From positions 1 to 29,572 of the forward strand of contig DGDU01000021.1 of the NCBI GenBank assembly GCA_002385605.1: a DNA stretch of 29,572 bases, in the 5' to 3' direction. The notes under the pieces were generated by a model. It saw only the letters and a program-made list of their open reading frames with translations. It had not been told where the DNA came from and searched no databases. This DNA is from Christensenella sp. UBA3944. GTDB taxonomy: Bacteria > Bacillota > Clostridia > Christensenellales > DTU072. This document shows, piece after piece, positions 8,318 to 16,470 of this stretch (its first letter is position 1; each line of letters opens with the position of its first letter). The position numbers and the translations under genes were made by a program.

Positions 8318-10003
8318 TTATTTGATTAAAAACACCATCGCCTCGTAGGGCCTTAGTACCATATCCTCGGGAGCGGTGCGGTCGTAGCCGTAGTTGTGAA
8401 GCTTGAGCTCGCAGGTTTCGTAGGCAAGGTCTTTGGTCGCCTTGAACTCCACGGGCTTATTCTTGAAGTTGCACAACACAAACAGCTTTTCGCCGTGCCA
8501 CCAACGCTCGTAGCAGTATATGTCTTTGTGCGAAGCGTAGTTTTCTTTATAGTTTCCGTATTTGATTATATCATTATTTTTGCGGAATGCAATAAGTTTT
8601 TTGTAGAAGTTAAGGATGGAGTCGGGATCGGCAAGCTCGGCCTCGACATTAATTTCCTTGTAATTGGGGTTGACATTTATCCATGGCGTGCCGCTTGTAA
8701 AGCCGGCGTTCTCCTGAGCGGACCACTGCATGGGGGTGCGCGCGTTGTCCCTGCCCCTTATGTTCATAACCTTCAGAACCACCTTGCGGAGAAGGGGCTC
8801 GAAGACGCCCAAAGCCTTGCGGACATATCGGATGACGACATCCTTGTGCTCGTCGAGGCTCTTGAAGGGATAGTTTGTCATACCGATTTCCTGCCCCTGA
8901 TACACATAGGGCGTGCCCTGCTGCATATAAAGCGAGATGGCGAGCATCTTGGCGGCTTCCTTGCGCAGGTTGCCGTAGTCGCCCGTGAAGCGCTTTAAGC
9001 TTCTCGGCTGGTCGTGGTTTTCGTAGTACAGGCTGTTCCAGCCCTTGTCCCTAAGCCCTAACTGCCACTTGGCGAAAACGGCTTTTAGGCGGGGCAGCGA
9101 GAGCTTTTTGGGAAACATCCGGAAATATCTGTCTACCTCGACATGCTCGAACATGAACACGGTGTCTAACTCGCCGCGGGACTCGTCGGTGTAAAGCTGC
9201 GCCTGTTCGATTGTTACGCCCGCAGCTTCGCCCACAGTCATGCAGTCGTACTTGGAAAGCACCTCGGTGAACAGTTCGTTTAGGTATTTGTGAATGTTGG
9301 GACCGTGCGTGAAGTGCTCGTCGCCCACAGCGCCGATGTTGAACTTTCCGTCGGGTAAGCCCTCACGCTTGCTTATGTAAGTTATGACATCGCAGCGGAA
9401 GCCGTCTACCCCGAGGTCGAGCCAGTAACGGACGATGTCCTGTACCTCTTTGCGTACCTTAGGGTTATCCCAGTTGAGGTCGGGCTGCTTTTTGGTGAAG
9501 AGGTGCAGGTACCACTCGCCGCTTGCTTCGTCATATTCCCAGGCGCTGCCGCCGAAGCGCGAAGTCCAGTTGTTTGGCGGCTTTTTGCCGTCCTTGCCCT
9601 TGCCTTTGCGCCAAATATAATAATCCCTGTACGGGTTATCTTTCCCTTTTCTGGATTCAATAAACCAGGGGTGCTCGTCAGAAGTGTGGTTTACCACAAG
9701 GTCCATTATGAGCTTTATGCCCCGTTCGTGCATCCCGGCAACCATCTCCTTCCAATCCTCAAGGGTGCCGAACTCGTCCATTATGTCGCGGTAGTCCGAT
9801 ATGTCGTAGCCGTTGTCGTCGTTGGGGGACTTGTAACAGGGCGAAAGCCATACGGCGTTTACCCCGAGCTCCTTAAGATAGTCGAGCTTGGATATTATGC
9901 CCCTTATGTCGCCTACGCCGTCGCCGTTGCTGTCGCAAAAGCTGCGCGGATAAATCTGATAAATGAAAGCGTCCTTATACCATCTTGTGCGTATGCCGTC
10001 CAT
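8318..10003 (-). CDS. Oligo-1,6-glucosidase (GH13 alpha-glucosidase)
   Basis: A cytoplasmic glycoside hydrolase family 13 enzyme removing glucose from isomalto-oligosaccharides or similar alpha-glucosides. 561 residues, the usual length. Motifs in order: FIYQIYPRSF, the calcium/loop motif DSNGDGVGDI (24-33), DLVVNHTS (101-108), DGFRCDV with nucleophile Asp205, TVGEA with acid/base Glu259, and ENHDQPR with Asp331. Val after the nucleophile is the residue seen in alpha-1,6-specific members, whereas maltases usually have Ala. Trehalose-6-phosphate hydrolase is a close alternative. I chose ATG 10001-10003 because AGGAG lies seven bases before it and the protein then begins at the family's usual position; an upstream ATG at 10036 lacks this support. 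No transporter lies beside it. Confidence 0.92.
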   Translation of the reverse strand: MDGIRTRWYKDAFIYQIYPRSFCDSNGDGVGDIRGIISKLDYLKELGVNAVWLSPCYKSPNDDNGYDISDYRDIMDEFGTLEDWKEMVAGMHERGIKLIMDLVVNHTSDEHPWFIESRKGKDNPYRDYYIWRKGKGKDGKKPPNNWTSRFGGSAWEYDEASGEWYLHLFTKKQPDLNWDNPKVRKEVQDIVRYWLDLGVDGFRCDVITYISKREGLPDGKFNIGAVGDEHFTHGPNIHKYLNELFTEVLSKYDCMTVGEAAGVTIEQAQLYTDESRGELDTVFMFEHVEVDRYFRMFPKKLSLPRLKAVFAKWQLGLRDKGWNSLYYENHDQPRSLKRFTGDYGNLRKEAAKMLAISLYMQQGTPYVYQGQEIGMTNYPFKSLDEHKDVVIRYVRKALGVFEPLLRKVVLKVMNIRGRDNARTPMQWSAQENAGFTSGTPWINVNPNYKEINVEAELADPDSILNFYKKLIAFRKNNDIIKYGNYKENYASHKDIYCYERWWHGEKLFVLCNFKNKPVEFKATKDLAYETCELKLHNYGYDRTAPEDMVLRPYEAMVFLIK

Positions 10004-10027
10004 GCGCAAACTCCTTATATAATGCAA

Positions 10028-10049
10028 ACAGTCCATTGAAATGGACTGT
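10028..10049. repeat. Perfect inverted repeat before the glucosidase gene
   Basis: ACAGTCCAT and ATGGACTGT, nine base pairs, separated by 4 bases, 25 bases before the chosen glucosidase start. On the - strand the right arm is followed by TTGCATTATATAAGGAG. It could be an operator for the glucosidase, or a weak RNA hairpin or terminator for the upstream gene. Confidence 0.6.
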
Positions 10050-10079
10050 GAGCTTGATTGGGTGTCAGACGATAACGAA

Positions 10080-10100
10080 GGACCGCGGAAACCGCGGCCC
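10080..10100 (-). terminator. GC-rich hairpin after the PC4-like gene
   Basis: CCGCGG-AAA-CCGCGG with two further G-C pairs outside a single mismatch, 9 bases past the stop of the PC4-like gene. On the - strand it is followed by TTCGTTATCG, which is a poor T tract, so termination is likely but not certain. Confidence 0.5.
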
Positions 10101-10108
10101 GTTAACCG

Positions 10109-10330
10109 TTACAGCTTAGCCTCGTTGAGAAGGTCCCTCAACATTTTTGCTTCTTCTTTGGAGAGGGTGATACCCTTACCCATTCTGTCGCGGTTGGGCG
10201 ACCATTCGCGAAGGTCGAATCTTGCCTCCCTGTCATTCCAGCTGATAAGATTCAGCTCTTTTGTCCAGCCCCTGCTAGATTCGCTCAAAACTCCGCAAGC
10301 TTCAACGATCTCATACTTTAGTTCCGGCAT
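10109..10330 (-). CDS. PC4/YdbC-like nucleic-acid-binding protein
   Basis: 73 residues. It resembles the bacterial YdbC family, short relatives of the PC4 transcription cofactor that bind single-stranded DNA as dimers. The pattern fits: N-terminal beta strands with alternating hydrophobics (KELNLISWNDREARFDLREW), a GKGITLSKEEAKMLRDLL strand-helix segment, and a short helix at the C-terminus. AGGAGG precedes the ATG. It is flanked by its own likely promoter and a hairpin, so it is probably a single-gene unit. Its cellular role, whether transcription or DNA repair, cannot be told from sequence. Confidence 0.8.
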   Translation of the reverse strand: MPELKYEIVEACGVLSESSRGWTKELNLISWNDREARFDLREWSPNRDRMGKGITLSKEEAKMLRDLLNEAKL

Positions 10331-10354
10331 ATTAAGGCCTCCTTAAATTTTAAC

Positions 10355-10368
10355 ATACAATATTGTAT
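10355..10368. promoter_or_regulatory. 14-base palindrome, possible operator
   Basis: ATACAATATTGTAT is a perfect palindrome. It sits between the predicted -10 element and the ribosome binding site of the PC4-like gene, a position where a bound repressor would block transcription. The surroundings are very AT-rich, so chance is not excluded. Confidence 0.4.
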
Positions 10369-10379
10369 ATTTTAAGTAT

Positions 10380-10408
10380 ACTATATACTATTTTAAGATT
10401 AAATACAA
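10380..10408 (-). promoter_or_regulatory. Promoter of the PC4-like gene
   Basis: On the - strand, TTGTAT (10403-10408), a 17-base spacer and TATAGT (10380-10385). The transcript would carry a leader of about 40 bases ending in AGGAGG. Moderate match in an AT-rich region. Confidence 0.5.
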
Positions 10409-10475
10409 GTAATACGGCGAAATGTTTTACTAAAAATTTGCACTACGGCGGGAAGTCGGTGTCTCTTCCTTGAAT

Positions 10476-11408
10476 TTATCTCTTTATAAACCTTAAGTCC
10501 TGCCCCTCGAGATTTATGCCGAAGGAATCGTTTTTGGAGAACAGCCTGGACGAAATACGGCTGCCGTAGCGGGAGAGGATTTGTGGGGATGAAAGGTTGG
10601 TCGTGACGCCCGTGAGCCTGGAATCGCGAAGCACCAAAAGCTCGTAAAGATAGGTTTCGGTGACATTGTTTCTGAAGTTTTCGGCCCCGAGGTCATCTAT
10701 AACCAGAAAGTCCGCCTCGACAAGAGGCGAGAAGATATCGTCTTTTTCTTCTATGGGCGCCAAGTGGTATTTGAGGAAAATTTCGTTAATCTGCACGGCG
10801 TTGTAGAAAAGCACCCCAGCGCACTTCTTCATAAGCGCGTTAGCCAGTACGGACATCAGGTAGGTTTTGCCCGTGCCCTGCTCGCCGCTTATAAGCAGTA
10901 TGCTGGACTTTATGTCGGGGAATTTCTCGGCGAATTTGGCGAGGATATTAGCGGTCGCGCGGTAGCGGGCGCGGTCGGCTTCGGGTATGAAAGAGTAGTC
11001 TATGGCGCCGAAATCGTCAAGCTCGGTGACAAGGGTGGAGCAGTTGCCTTTTATGAGGGTGTACGCCAGGGAGCGCACGCATCTGCACAGGTTGCCGTTT
11101 GCGTATCCCGTATCCTTGCACTCCATACAGTTGTAGGCGGGGGTGAGGGCGCCCTCGGTATACCCAAGTTCGGAAAGGCGGGAAAACAGCCTTTTTTCCG
11201 CAAGGGCTAAATCGTCGTAAAGGCTACCCAAATCTGCGTTTTGGAACCTCAATTTCGCGATCTTGAAGCGGATGGTATCCCTCTCGCTCTCGGCCTCTGC
11301 AAAGGCCTTATCCTTGCGGAGCTCGTCCATAAGGCGCTCGAACCTGAGCTCGTTCTCGAGGCGGTTGTTTTTGATTTGGGAAAGCGCGATTATCTCGTAT
11401 TTGTTCAT
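10476..11408 (-). CDS. DnaI/DnaC-type helicase loader
   Basis: An AAA+ ATPase that would load the replicative helicase during replication initiation or restart. 310 residues. The N-terminal part is a charged helical region (1-85), followed by a zinc-binding cluster Cys94, Cys97, Cys108 and Cys110, as in Bacillus DnaI. The ATPase domain has Walker A GEQGTGKT (175-182), Walker B FLVIDD (234-239), a sensor-type GVTTN (267-271) and an Arg-rich SRISSRLF segment (283-290). It begins two bases after the stop of the DnaD gene, so the two are co-expressed, matching the DnaD-DnaI primosome link. Other DnaC-like ATPases, such as IstB, are excluded by the zinc cluster and the context. Confidence 0.92.
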   Translation of the reverse strand: MNKYEIIALSQIKNNRLENELRFERLMDELRKDKAFAEAESERDTIRFKIAKLRFQNADLGSLYDDLALAEKRLFSRLSELGYTEGALTPAYNCMECKDTGYANGNLCRCVRSLAYTLIKGNCSTLVTELDDFGAIDYSFIPEADRARYRATANILAKFAEKFPDIKSSILLISGEQGTGKTYLMSVLANALMKKCAGVLFYNAVQINEIFLKYHLAPIEEKDDIFSPLVEADFLVIDDLGAENFRNNVTETYLYELLVLRDSRLTGVTTNLSSPQILSRYGSRISSRLFSKNDSFGINLEGQDLRFIKR

Positions 11409-11410
11409 GG

Positions 11411-12871
11411 CTACACATCCAGGTTGTCGAGGTCTACCTCGTCGGGATTGACGAATACAGAGTCAAGCTGATCTCTTGTATAGTTTTGCTTGCGGTAGTC
11501 GGAGCGGGGGGCAGCCGGCTCTTTCTTCTGCCCGAGCGAAGAGAGGAAGCCTTGGGCTTCGTCGGGGGCGGTTATACCGCGCTCTTTGAGCATGGCGAGC
11601 AGCCTGTTGATTTCCGCCATCGGGAAGGATTTGCCCGCCGAGTGCCTTGCTGCGACAAGCACGGTTTCGTGGGGCATGCCCCAGGCTTCGACAAAGGTGC
11701 GGTAGAATTCGCGGTCGCGGTTGCTTACGGGCGAGGCGCTGGCCGCGGCGGCAAGGACTTCCTTTATAGAGGCGTCTATGGTAAGCTGCCTCGCGATGAA
11801 GGCCTCGACGCCTTCTTCGGTGAGAATCCCGAGTTTATAAAAGCGCTCGACTATGTCGTCTACGGCGTCCAAGGTGCGGATATTGCGCAGGAAGCAAAAC
11901 CTCGATATGCCGCGCAGGGCATTTTCCTCGAAGCCCTTAGCAAGCCACGGAATGACATAGGTTTCGACGACGACATCGTAATTTGCGTAAAAGCTTCCGA
12001 TGCCCGTGACGATGTCCTGGGCGAGCTTTTTGGTTTTTTCTTTGTTTTCGGCGTAATTGGCAACCTCCTGCGCCGAATAGGCGCCGGCGTTGCGCAGCTC
12101 TTCCATAACCATTTCGAGCTTGTGCATGCCGCCTTTGCGCTTACAATAGCGGCAGGCGGTAAGAATGGCGTCCATATTGTAGCCGTAATCTTTTGTCCAC
12201 TTGAGGTAAAGCTGCCTGTCCTCGATGGTGGGAAGCGAGCGGAGCCCGAGGGTTTTGAATATCATCCTGATATCCTCGCTGTTTTGCTCTAATTCGGCAA
12301 TATGGGCGTTTACTTCGGCTTCGGTGGTTATGCCCTGCTTTGCCCAGTTATCCGCCACGGCGAGTATGTACGGCACGCCCACAACGCCTTTGACATCCAG
12401 GCAGTACCTTGCTATCATGAGCATGGCGTTGATTTCCATTTTATAGGCGCGCATAAGTTCTATGAAAGAGGCTAACTCGTTGGGCGTGAGCACGGTTTGG
12501 GGGAACAGCCTCGCCATCTCCTCGACGAAGGTCGAGTATTCGCGGGCGTTGTAGCGCACGACGGGGGTGAGAGGCGTTTTTACCGAGTTGTAGGTGATGG
12601 TTACGGGGTGGGTTTTGCTAATGCTTACGATGCCTTGCTCTTCCCAATATCTGAAAGCGGCGAGAACGCGCTCTTCGGTGAGCTTGAGCATGAGGGCTAC
12701 TTTTTCTATCGAGTTGTCGGTCTGGCTGCCGTTCGCGGCAAGATAAAGCCCGTAAAAATACACCTTAATGTCGGTGGCATCTGCCGAAGGCAGATATCCG
12801 CCGAGAAAAACATTGTCCACGGGCGTGAAGCCGTTTTTAATGAAATCGCTGCCAAGTACGCAAAAACCCAT
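11411..12871 (-). CDS. DnaD-type primosome protein with four helical repeats
   Basis: A replication-initiation protein of the DnaD/DnaB family, which remodels DNA at origins and helps recruit the helicase loader. 486 residues, against about 230 for Bacillus DnaD. An N-terminal winged-helix domain (about 15-95, with LKLTEERVLAAFRYWEEQGI) is followed by four copies of a DnaB_2-like helical unit: about 131-193, 217-276, 295-360 and 385-445. Each shows the pattern hydrophobic helix, I-x-x-A/S-R-[YFH]-[CS], a gap, then a helix ending G-I-x-[TA]. The tail (446-486) is polar and acidic. GGAG precedes the ATG by 10 bases. The gene heads an operon with the helicase loader and has its own promoter at 12966-12994. 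Confidence 0.88.
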   Translation of the reverse strand: MGFCVLGSDFIKNGFTPVDNVFLGGYLPSADATDIKVYFYGLYLAANGSQTDNSIEKVALMLKLTEERVLAAFRYWEEQGIVSISKTHPVTITYNSVKTPLTPVVRYNAREYSTFVEEMARLFPQTVLTPNELASFIELMRAYKMEINAMLMIARYCLDVKGVVGVPYILAVADNWAKQGITTEAEVNAHIAELEQNSEDIRMIFKTLGLRSLPTIEDRQLYLKWTKDYGYNMDAILTACRYCKRKGGMHKLEMVMEELRNAGAYSAQEVANYAENKEKTKKLAQDIVTGIGSFYANYDVVVETYVIPWLAKGFEENALRGISRFCFLRNIRTLDAVDDIVERFYKLGILTEEGVEAFIARQLTIDASIKEVLAAAASASPVSNRDREFYRTFVEAWGMPHETVLVAARHSAGKSFPMAEINRLLAMLKERGITAPDEAQGFLSSLGQKKEPAAPRSDYRKQNYTRDQLDSVFVNPDEVDLDNLDV

Positions 12872-12903
12872 AAATATGAAGCTCCTAAATTAAAAAATTA
12901 CTA

Positions 12904-12932
12904 TTGCAAAATCGCGTATATAGTTGTATAAT
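12904..12932 (+). promoter_or_regulatory. Promoter of the Rad50-like gene
   Basis: TTGCAA (12904-12909), a 17-base spacer and a perfect TATAAT (12927-12932). Transcription would start near 12939, giving a leader of about 100 bases. It lies inside the predicted dnaD leader and points at the dnaD promoter. Confidence 0.7.
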
Positions 12933-12965
12933 GAAATGACTATATCCGAAGCATTTTGCCACATA

Positions 12966-12994
12966 AGTATAGCATAATTCAATGCGGTTGCCAA
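12966..12994 (-). promoter_or_regulatory. Promoter of the dnaD-helicase loader unit
   Basis: On the - strand, TTGGCA (12989-12994), a 17-base spacer and TATACT (12966-12971). Transcription would start near 12959, with a leader of about 88 bases to the ATG of dnaD. It faces the opposing promoter at 12904-12932. Confidence 0.65.
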
Positions 12995-13042
12995 CATAAT
13001 TTTGGTGCGGAGAGCAAACATATTACCTATCGGGAGGAATGC

Positions 13043-16000
13043 ATGAAATTAATCCATCTGGCTTACAAGAACATCGGCGGGCAAAGCAAAAGCATCGACT
13101 TTACCAGCAAGATTGCGGGCTGCATAACGGTATCTGAGGTTGCGGGACAATCGCTCGCAGACGCTCTGGGCCTCGCCCTTTACGGGGCGCAGGATGATTT
13201 CGGTGGCATCGCCTTCCCCGCGCAGGCCACGCTAAAATTCGCCATAGACGACGCACAATATACAATCGTAAGAAATTTTGTCCTCGAGGGAGGAGGCCCC
13301 AAAGAGGAAGCGGAGCTTTTAGACATAAGCGAAACCGAAACGATAGCCCAGGGCACAGAGGAAGTAAACAAATTCCTTGCCGATAAGTTCCTGGTGGGCA
13401 AAAGCGCGTTTGACAAGCTGTTTATAGCCGACCGCAAGGCGACTGCCGAAAGCCTCACAAAGGACGCCGCGTCCCGCGCGCAGTTTATATCCGGCATTAT
13501 AAACGCAATTACTTCCCCGGCGGAAATTCTCGCCAAAGTAGAAATCCTTAAAGACAGCGAAAGAAAGTTAAACGGCCATATAGACGGCATACCCCCCGTT
13601 ACCCGCAAGAGCGTGAAGGAACAGCAGACGCTTGTTGCCGCCGACAAGGTAGAGGTGGACACAATAAGAAACGACATAGCCGCCGTGCACGCCGCGATAG
13701 CGAGGGCGCGCCAGTACGAGGAGGACCTCGGAAGGCTTAACCTCGAGGCGGGCAACCTCGAAAAGCTTAAGGAAAAGAAGGCTGCCGTCGACAGCAACGC
13801 CTTGTTTCTGGCAAGGGCCCGCGAGGTCGCCGCGATAAGGGATATTTATACGCGCTACGACGGCGAGCGCGAGATTGCCGAACAAGTAAAGCGCGAATAC
13901 GACGCAAAGAAAGCCGAAAGGGACGCCCTCGAGGCTAAGATAAAGGAAGGGGAGCAAAGCTCCAAAGCCCTCGAGCAGAAGTTTATCTACCACAGCGAGA
14001 AAACCGTCGAAATCGATAAGCAGCTGAGAGAGCTTCTGCAGCAGACCGCCAAGAACCCCGACGCGCTTAAGATAGACGAGATAATAGAGCATTATTATTC
14101 GGCAAACGCCAAGCAGATACAGGACCTTGAGGCAAAAAAGAAGTCGCTTGACACCGAGTATCAGGCGCTTAAGGACGCCTGCATGGAGCTTGAGACCCGC
14201 CGCGGCGAGCTCAAAAACACCGCCGAATACAAAAAGACCGTCGAGGACGGCGCCGTAATGGAAGCGAGCATCGCCCGCATCAACAAGGAAATTTCCGAGC
14301 TTGAGGCTTCCATAGCAAAGCACGAGAAAGAGCAGATATCCCTGTACGAGCAGAATATCGCCCAGACCGAGCGCATAAGGGAGTTCCAGGCCAAGTATAA
14401 GGAGTTGGATGCCGCCATCCGCAAGGACAAGGCTTCGCATAAGGAAGCCGTGGACGCCGTTATACTTTACGCCCAATCCATTTACGCAAAGCACATCATA
14501 GCCGCCGCCCACGAGGCCGAGATTAAGGCGGTAGACAAAAAGATAGCCAAGCTGAAAGCAACAAACGACACCTTCAGGCAGAAGAAGGAAGCCATCGCCC
14601 TGCGCAAGAAGGAAGTAGAGCTTCATATCGAAAAGCTGGAGATTAAGCAAAAGGCCCTTAACGACAAGCTTGCCGAGTACAGAGGGTTCAACAGGCTTAA
14701 GGATTACTCCGACTCCATAGAGTACGGCAGCCGTTGCCCCATTTGCGACTCTTTTGTGACAGTCAAGAAGGATATACCCGTAAAGGATACGGGGCTTCTC
14801 GAGGAGCAGCTGGGCATAGTTACCGCCGAAATAGAAAAGGACAGGCAGAGCATAGCCGAGGCGGCAAACTTCATACTGCAGTATGACTCCAACCTTTCGA
14901 TAAGCGAGCAATACCTTGCCGCCCTCGAAGAGACCAAGAAGCAGAAGCAGGACGCCATAAACGCCATACTTGCCGAATTTGGCGCCGCAACCCTTGCCGA
15001 CCTCTACGCAAAGACGCTTGCCGCGGCAGAGGAATCGACTAAGATTATCCGTAACCTGAGCGACTTCCACCAGGTTGACGCCGAGCTGAGAAGGCTTCAG
15101 GAAAACAACAATAACATCGTATCCGCCTACAACAGGCTTTCGCAGGAGTTACTGCCCGCCGAAAAGGAGAGGTTTGCCGCCCTGCACAAAGAGCTTGTGG
15201 AAATCGTGGCAAAATACGAAACCATACAGCCGGTGCTTAACGGCGAAAACGCCGAGGACTTGCTCGTAAAGCTTCAGATAGTCGAGAGAGAACTGGAGCG
15301 CACCGAAAGCGAGCTGGAAGAAAAGCAGATAAAACTTGCCGAGATAGCAGAGCAAAGGCAGGATACCGTAGACAAGCTGGCGGCAATACAGAACAGGATT
15401 ACCCCCTTGCAAATAAAGAACAACCGTTACACCTACAAGCAGGTGGTGGTGAAATCTATTGCCGAAACCCTCAACAAGCTTCTTGACGAAAGGGAGCAGA
15501 ACGAAGAGCAAAAAGAAATCGCAAAGACCAGGCTTGCCGGCGTGCGCAGGGTGATAGAGAAATACAAGGCAAGGCTTATCGAGCTGGATAAAGAGCTTGC
15601 CGGCCTCTGGGCCAAGGTTGAGGCATTTAACCTCGCGTCCGAGGGCGTATATAAGCCTTACAAAGAACGCTTCGCCGTGCTGGGCATAAACAGCAAGGCG
15701 GACCTCGACTCCCTTACCTTCTCCCCCGACGAGCTTGCCCGCAGGGAGAAAGAGGTTGAGGAATACAGGGAGGCCCTCGCCAAGGCGCAGAGCACCGTGG
15801 ACGAGATTATCGCCCGCCTTAACGCCAACGAATCCTATTACAACGAGCGCGAGCAGAACATGGCTGCCCTCGAGGAACTAGAGGGCATACTGCAAAAGGC
15901 CGTCGTAAAGTATAACAACTCGCTTACAACGCTTGAGGAAATGGCTTCGGCGTACAACGAGCTTATAGAGAGCAACCGCAAGCTTTCGGCCCTGCAGGAG

Positions 16001-16429
16001 AAGCTGCGCGCCGCCGAGGAGATTCTATCCGCCGTAACCGAAAGCGGGGTAGACGCCGGCGCCTTCGCGGGGATTGTCATCGACAGGGCGGCAAAGAAGG
16101 TCGAAAGGTGGACTTCAGATAAGTATACCTTGCAAACCGGCGCCGACGGAAGGGTGTCGCTGTACAACAACCTTAAGGGCAAGGTCGTAAGCCCCTCGAA
16201 GTACAACAAAGAGGAGCGCATGCTTGTTAACGCAGGGCTTTCGCTGGCCTTCTCGGGCGCGATAGCCGACATCATGGCGTTTGACCTGCCCCTCGCCGCC
16301 TCGGTAAGCGCCGACGAAACCGAGAAAACGGGGCTAAAGGTGCTGCTGGAGGCGGCTAAGGATAAGGAGCTTATCCTGATACCCGAAAACGCCGACCTGC
16401 TGTATAAAACAATCAGCAAAATAGCATAA
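13043..16429 (+). CDS. SbcC/Rad50-like zinc-hook coiled-coil protein with eroded ATPase
   Basis: 1128 residues shaped like SbcC/Rad50: an N-terminal ATPase half, a long coiled coil, a zinc hook, a returning coiled coil and a C-terminal ATPase half. The hook is CPIC at 565-568, the exact midpoint. The start KLIHLAYKNIGGQSKSIDF and the later LALYG match Rad50, but the P-loop between them reads AGQS (34-37) instead of G-x-G-K-[ST], so the Walker A Lys is lost. The Q-loop segment (usually LPQGEF) reads FIADRKA, the signature LSGGE reads YNKEE (1054-1058), and the Walker B Asp-Glu is absent around 1079-1092. The frame is open throughout, so this is not a pseudogene by sequence. ATP hydrolysis is unlikely; a structural or DNA-tethering role is inference. 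No SbcD is next to it. I chose ATG 13043 for its GGGAGG; an upstream ATG at 12956 has no such support. Confidence 0.85.
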   Translation: MKLIHLAYKNIGGQSKSIDFTSKIAGCITVSEVAGQSLADALGLALYGAQDDFGGIAFPAQATLKFAIDDAQYTIVRNFVLEGGGPKEEAELLDISETETIAQGTEEVNKFLADKFLVGKSAFDKLFIADRKATAESLTKDAASRAQFISGIINAITSPAEILAKVEILKDSERKLNGHIDGIPPVTRKSVKEQQTLVAADKVEVDTIRNDIAAVHAAIARARQYEEDLGRLNLEAGNLEKLKEKKAAVDSNALFLARAREVAAIRDIYTRYDGEREIAEQVKREYDAKKAERDALEAKIKEGEQSSKALEQKFIYHSEKTVEIDKQLRELLQQTAKNPDALKIDEIIEHYYSANAKQIQDLEAKKKSLDTEYQALKDACMELETRRGELKNTAEYKKTVEDGAVMEASIARINKEISELEASIAKHEKEQISLYEQNIAQTERIREFQAKYKELDAAIRKDKASHKEAVDAVILYAQSIYAKHIIAAAHEAEIKAVDKKIAKLKATNDTFRQKKEAIALRKKEVELHIEKLEIKQKALNDKLAEYRGFNRLKDYSDSIEYGSRCPICDSFVTVKKDIPVKDTGLLEEQLGIVTAEIEKDRQSIAEAANFILQYDSNLSISEQYLAALEETKKQKQDAINAILAEFGAATLADLYAKTLAAAEESTKIIRNLSDFHQVDAELRRLQENNNNIVSAYNRLSQELLPAEKERFAALHKELVEIVAKYETIQPVLNGENAEDLLVKLQIVERELERTESELEEKQIKLAEIAEQRQDTVDKLAAIQNRITPLQIKNNRYTYKQVVVKSIAETLNKLLDEREQNEEQKEIAKTRLAGVRRVIEKYKARLIELDKELAGLWAKVEAFNLASEGVYKPYKERFAVLGINSKADLDSLTFSPDELARREKEVEEYREALAKAQSTVDEIIARLNANESYYNEREQNMAALEELEGILQKAVVKYNNSLTTLEEMASAYNELIESNRKLSALQEKLRAAEEILSAVTESGVDAGAFAGIVIDRAAKKVERWTSDKYTLQTGADGRVSLYNNLKGKVVSPSKYNKEERMLVNAGLSLAFSGAIADIMAFDLPLAASVSADETEKTGLKVLLEAAKDKELILIPENADLLYKTISKIA

Positions 16430-16470
16430 ATAATAACCAGATAAACATTATTTAATTAAGGCATCAAAAA

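Noticed and set aside
9503..10039. A 178-codon + strand frame opposite the glucosidase gene.
   Set aside because: Antisense to the conserved GH13 motifs, with no domain of its own.
11486..12292. A 268-codon open frame on the + strand opposite dnaD.
   Set aside because: A shadow of the dnaD coding strand; the composition is Gly/Phe/Val-rich with no domain, and dnaD is well supported.
12956..13042. An upstream start for the Rad50-like protein at 12956.
   Set aside because: The added 29 residues have no homology to the Rad50 N-terminus, lack a ribosome binding site, and overlap the dnaD promoter; ATG 13043 has GGGAGG and a canonical N-terminal strand.
13568..15070. A 500-codon open frame on the - strand inside the Rad50-like gene.
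   Set aside because: It lies wholly within the coiled-coil coding region, its protein is a low-complexity Leu/Gly/Val/Tyr-rich string typical of an antisense shadow, and it has no recognisable domain.
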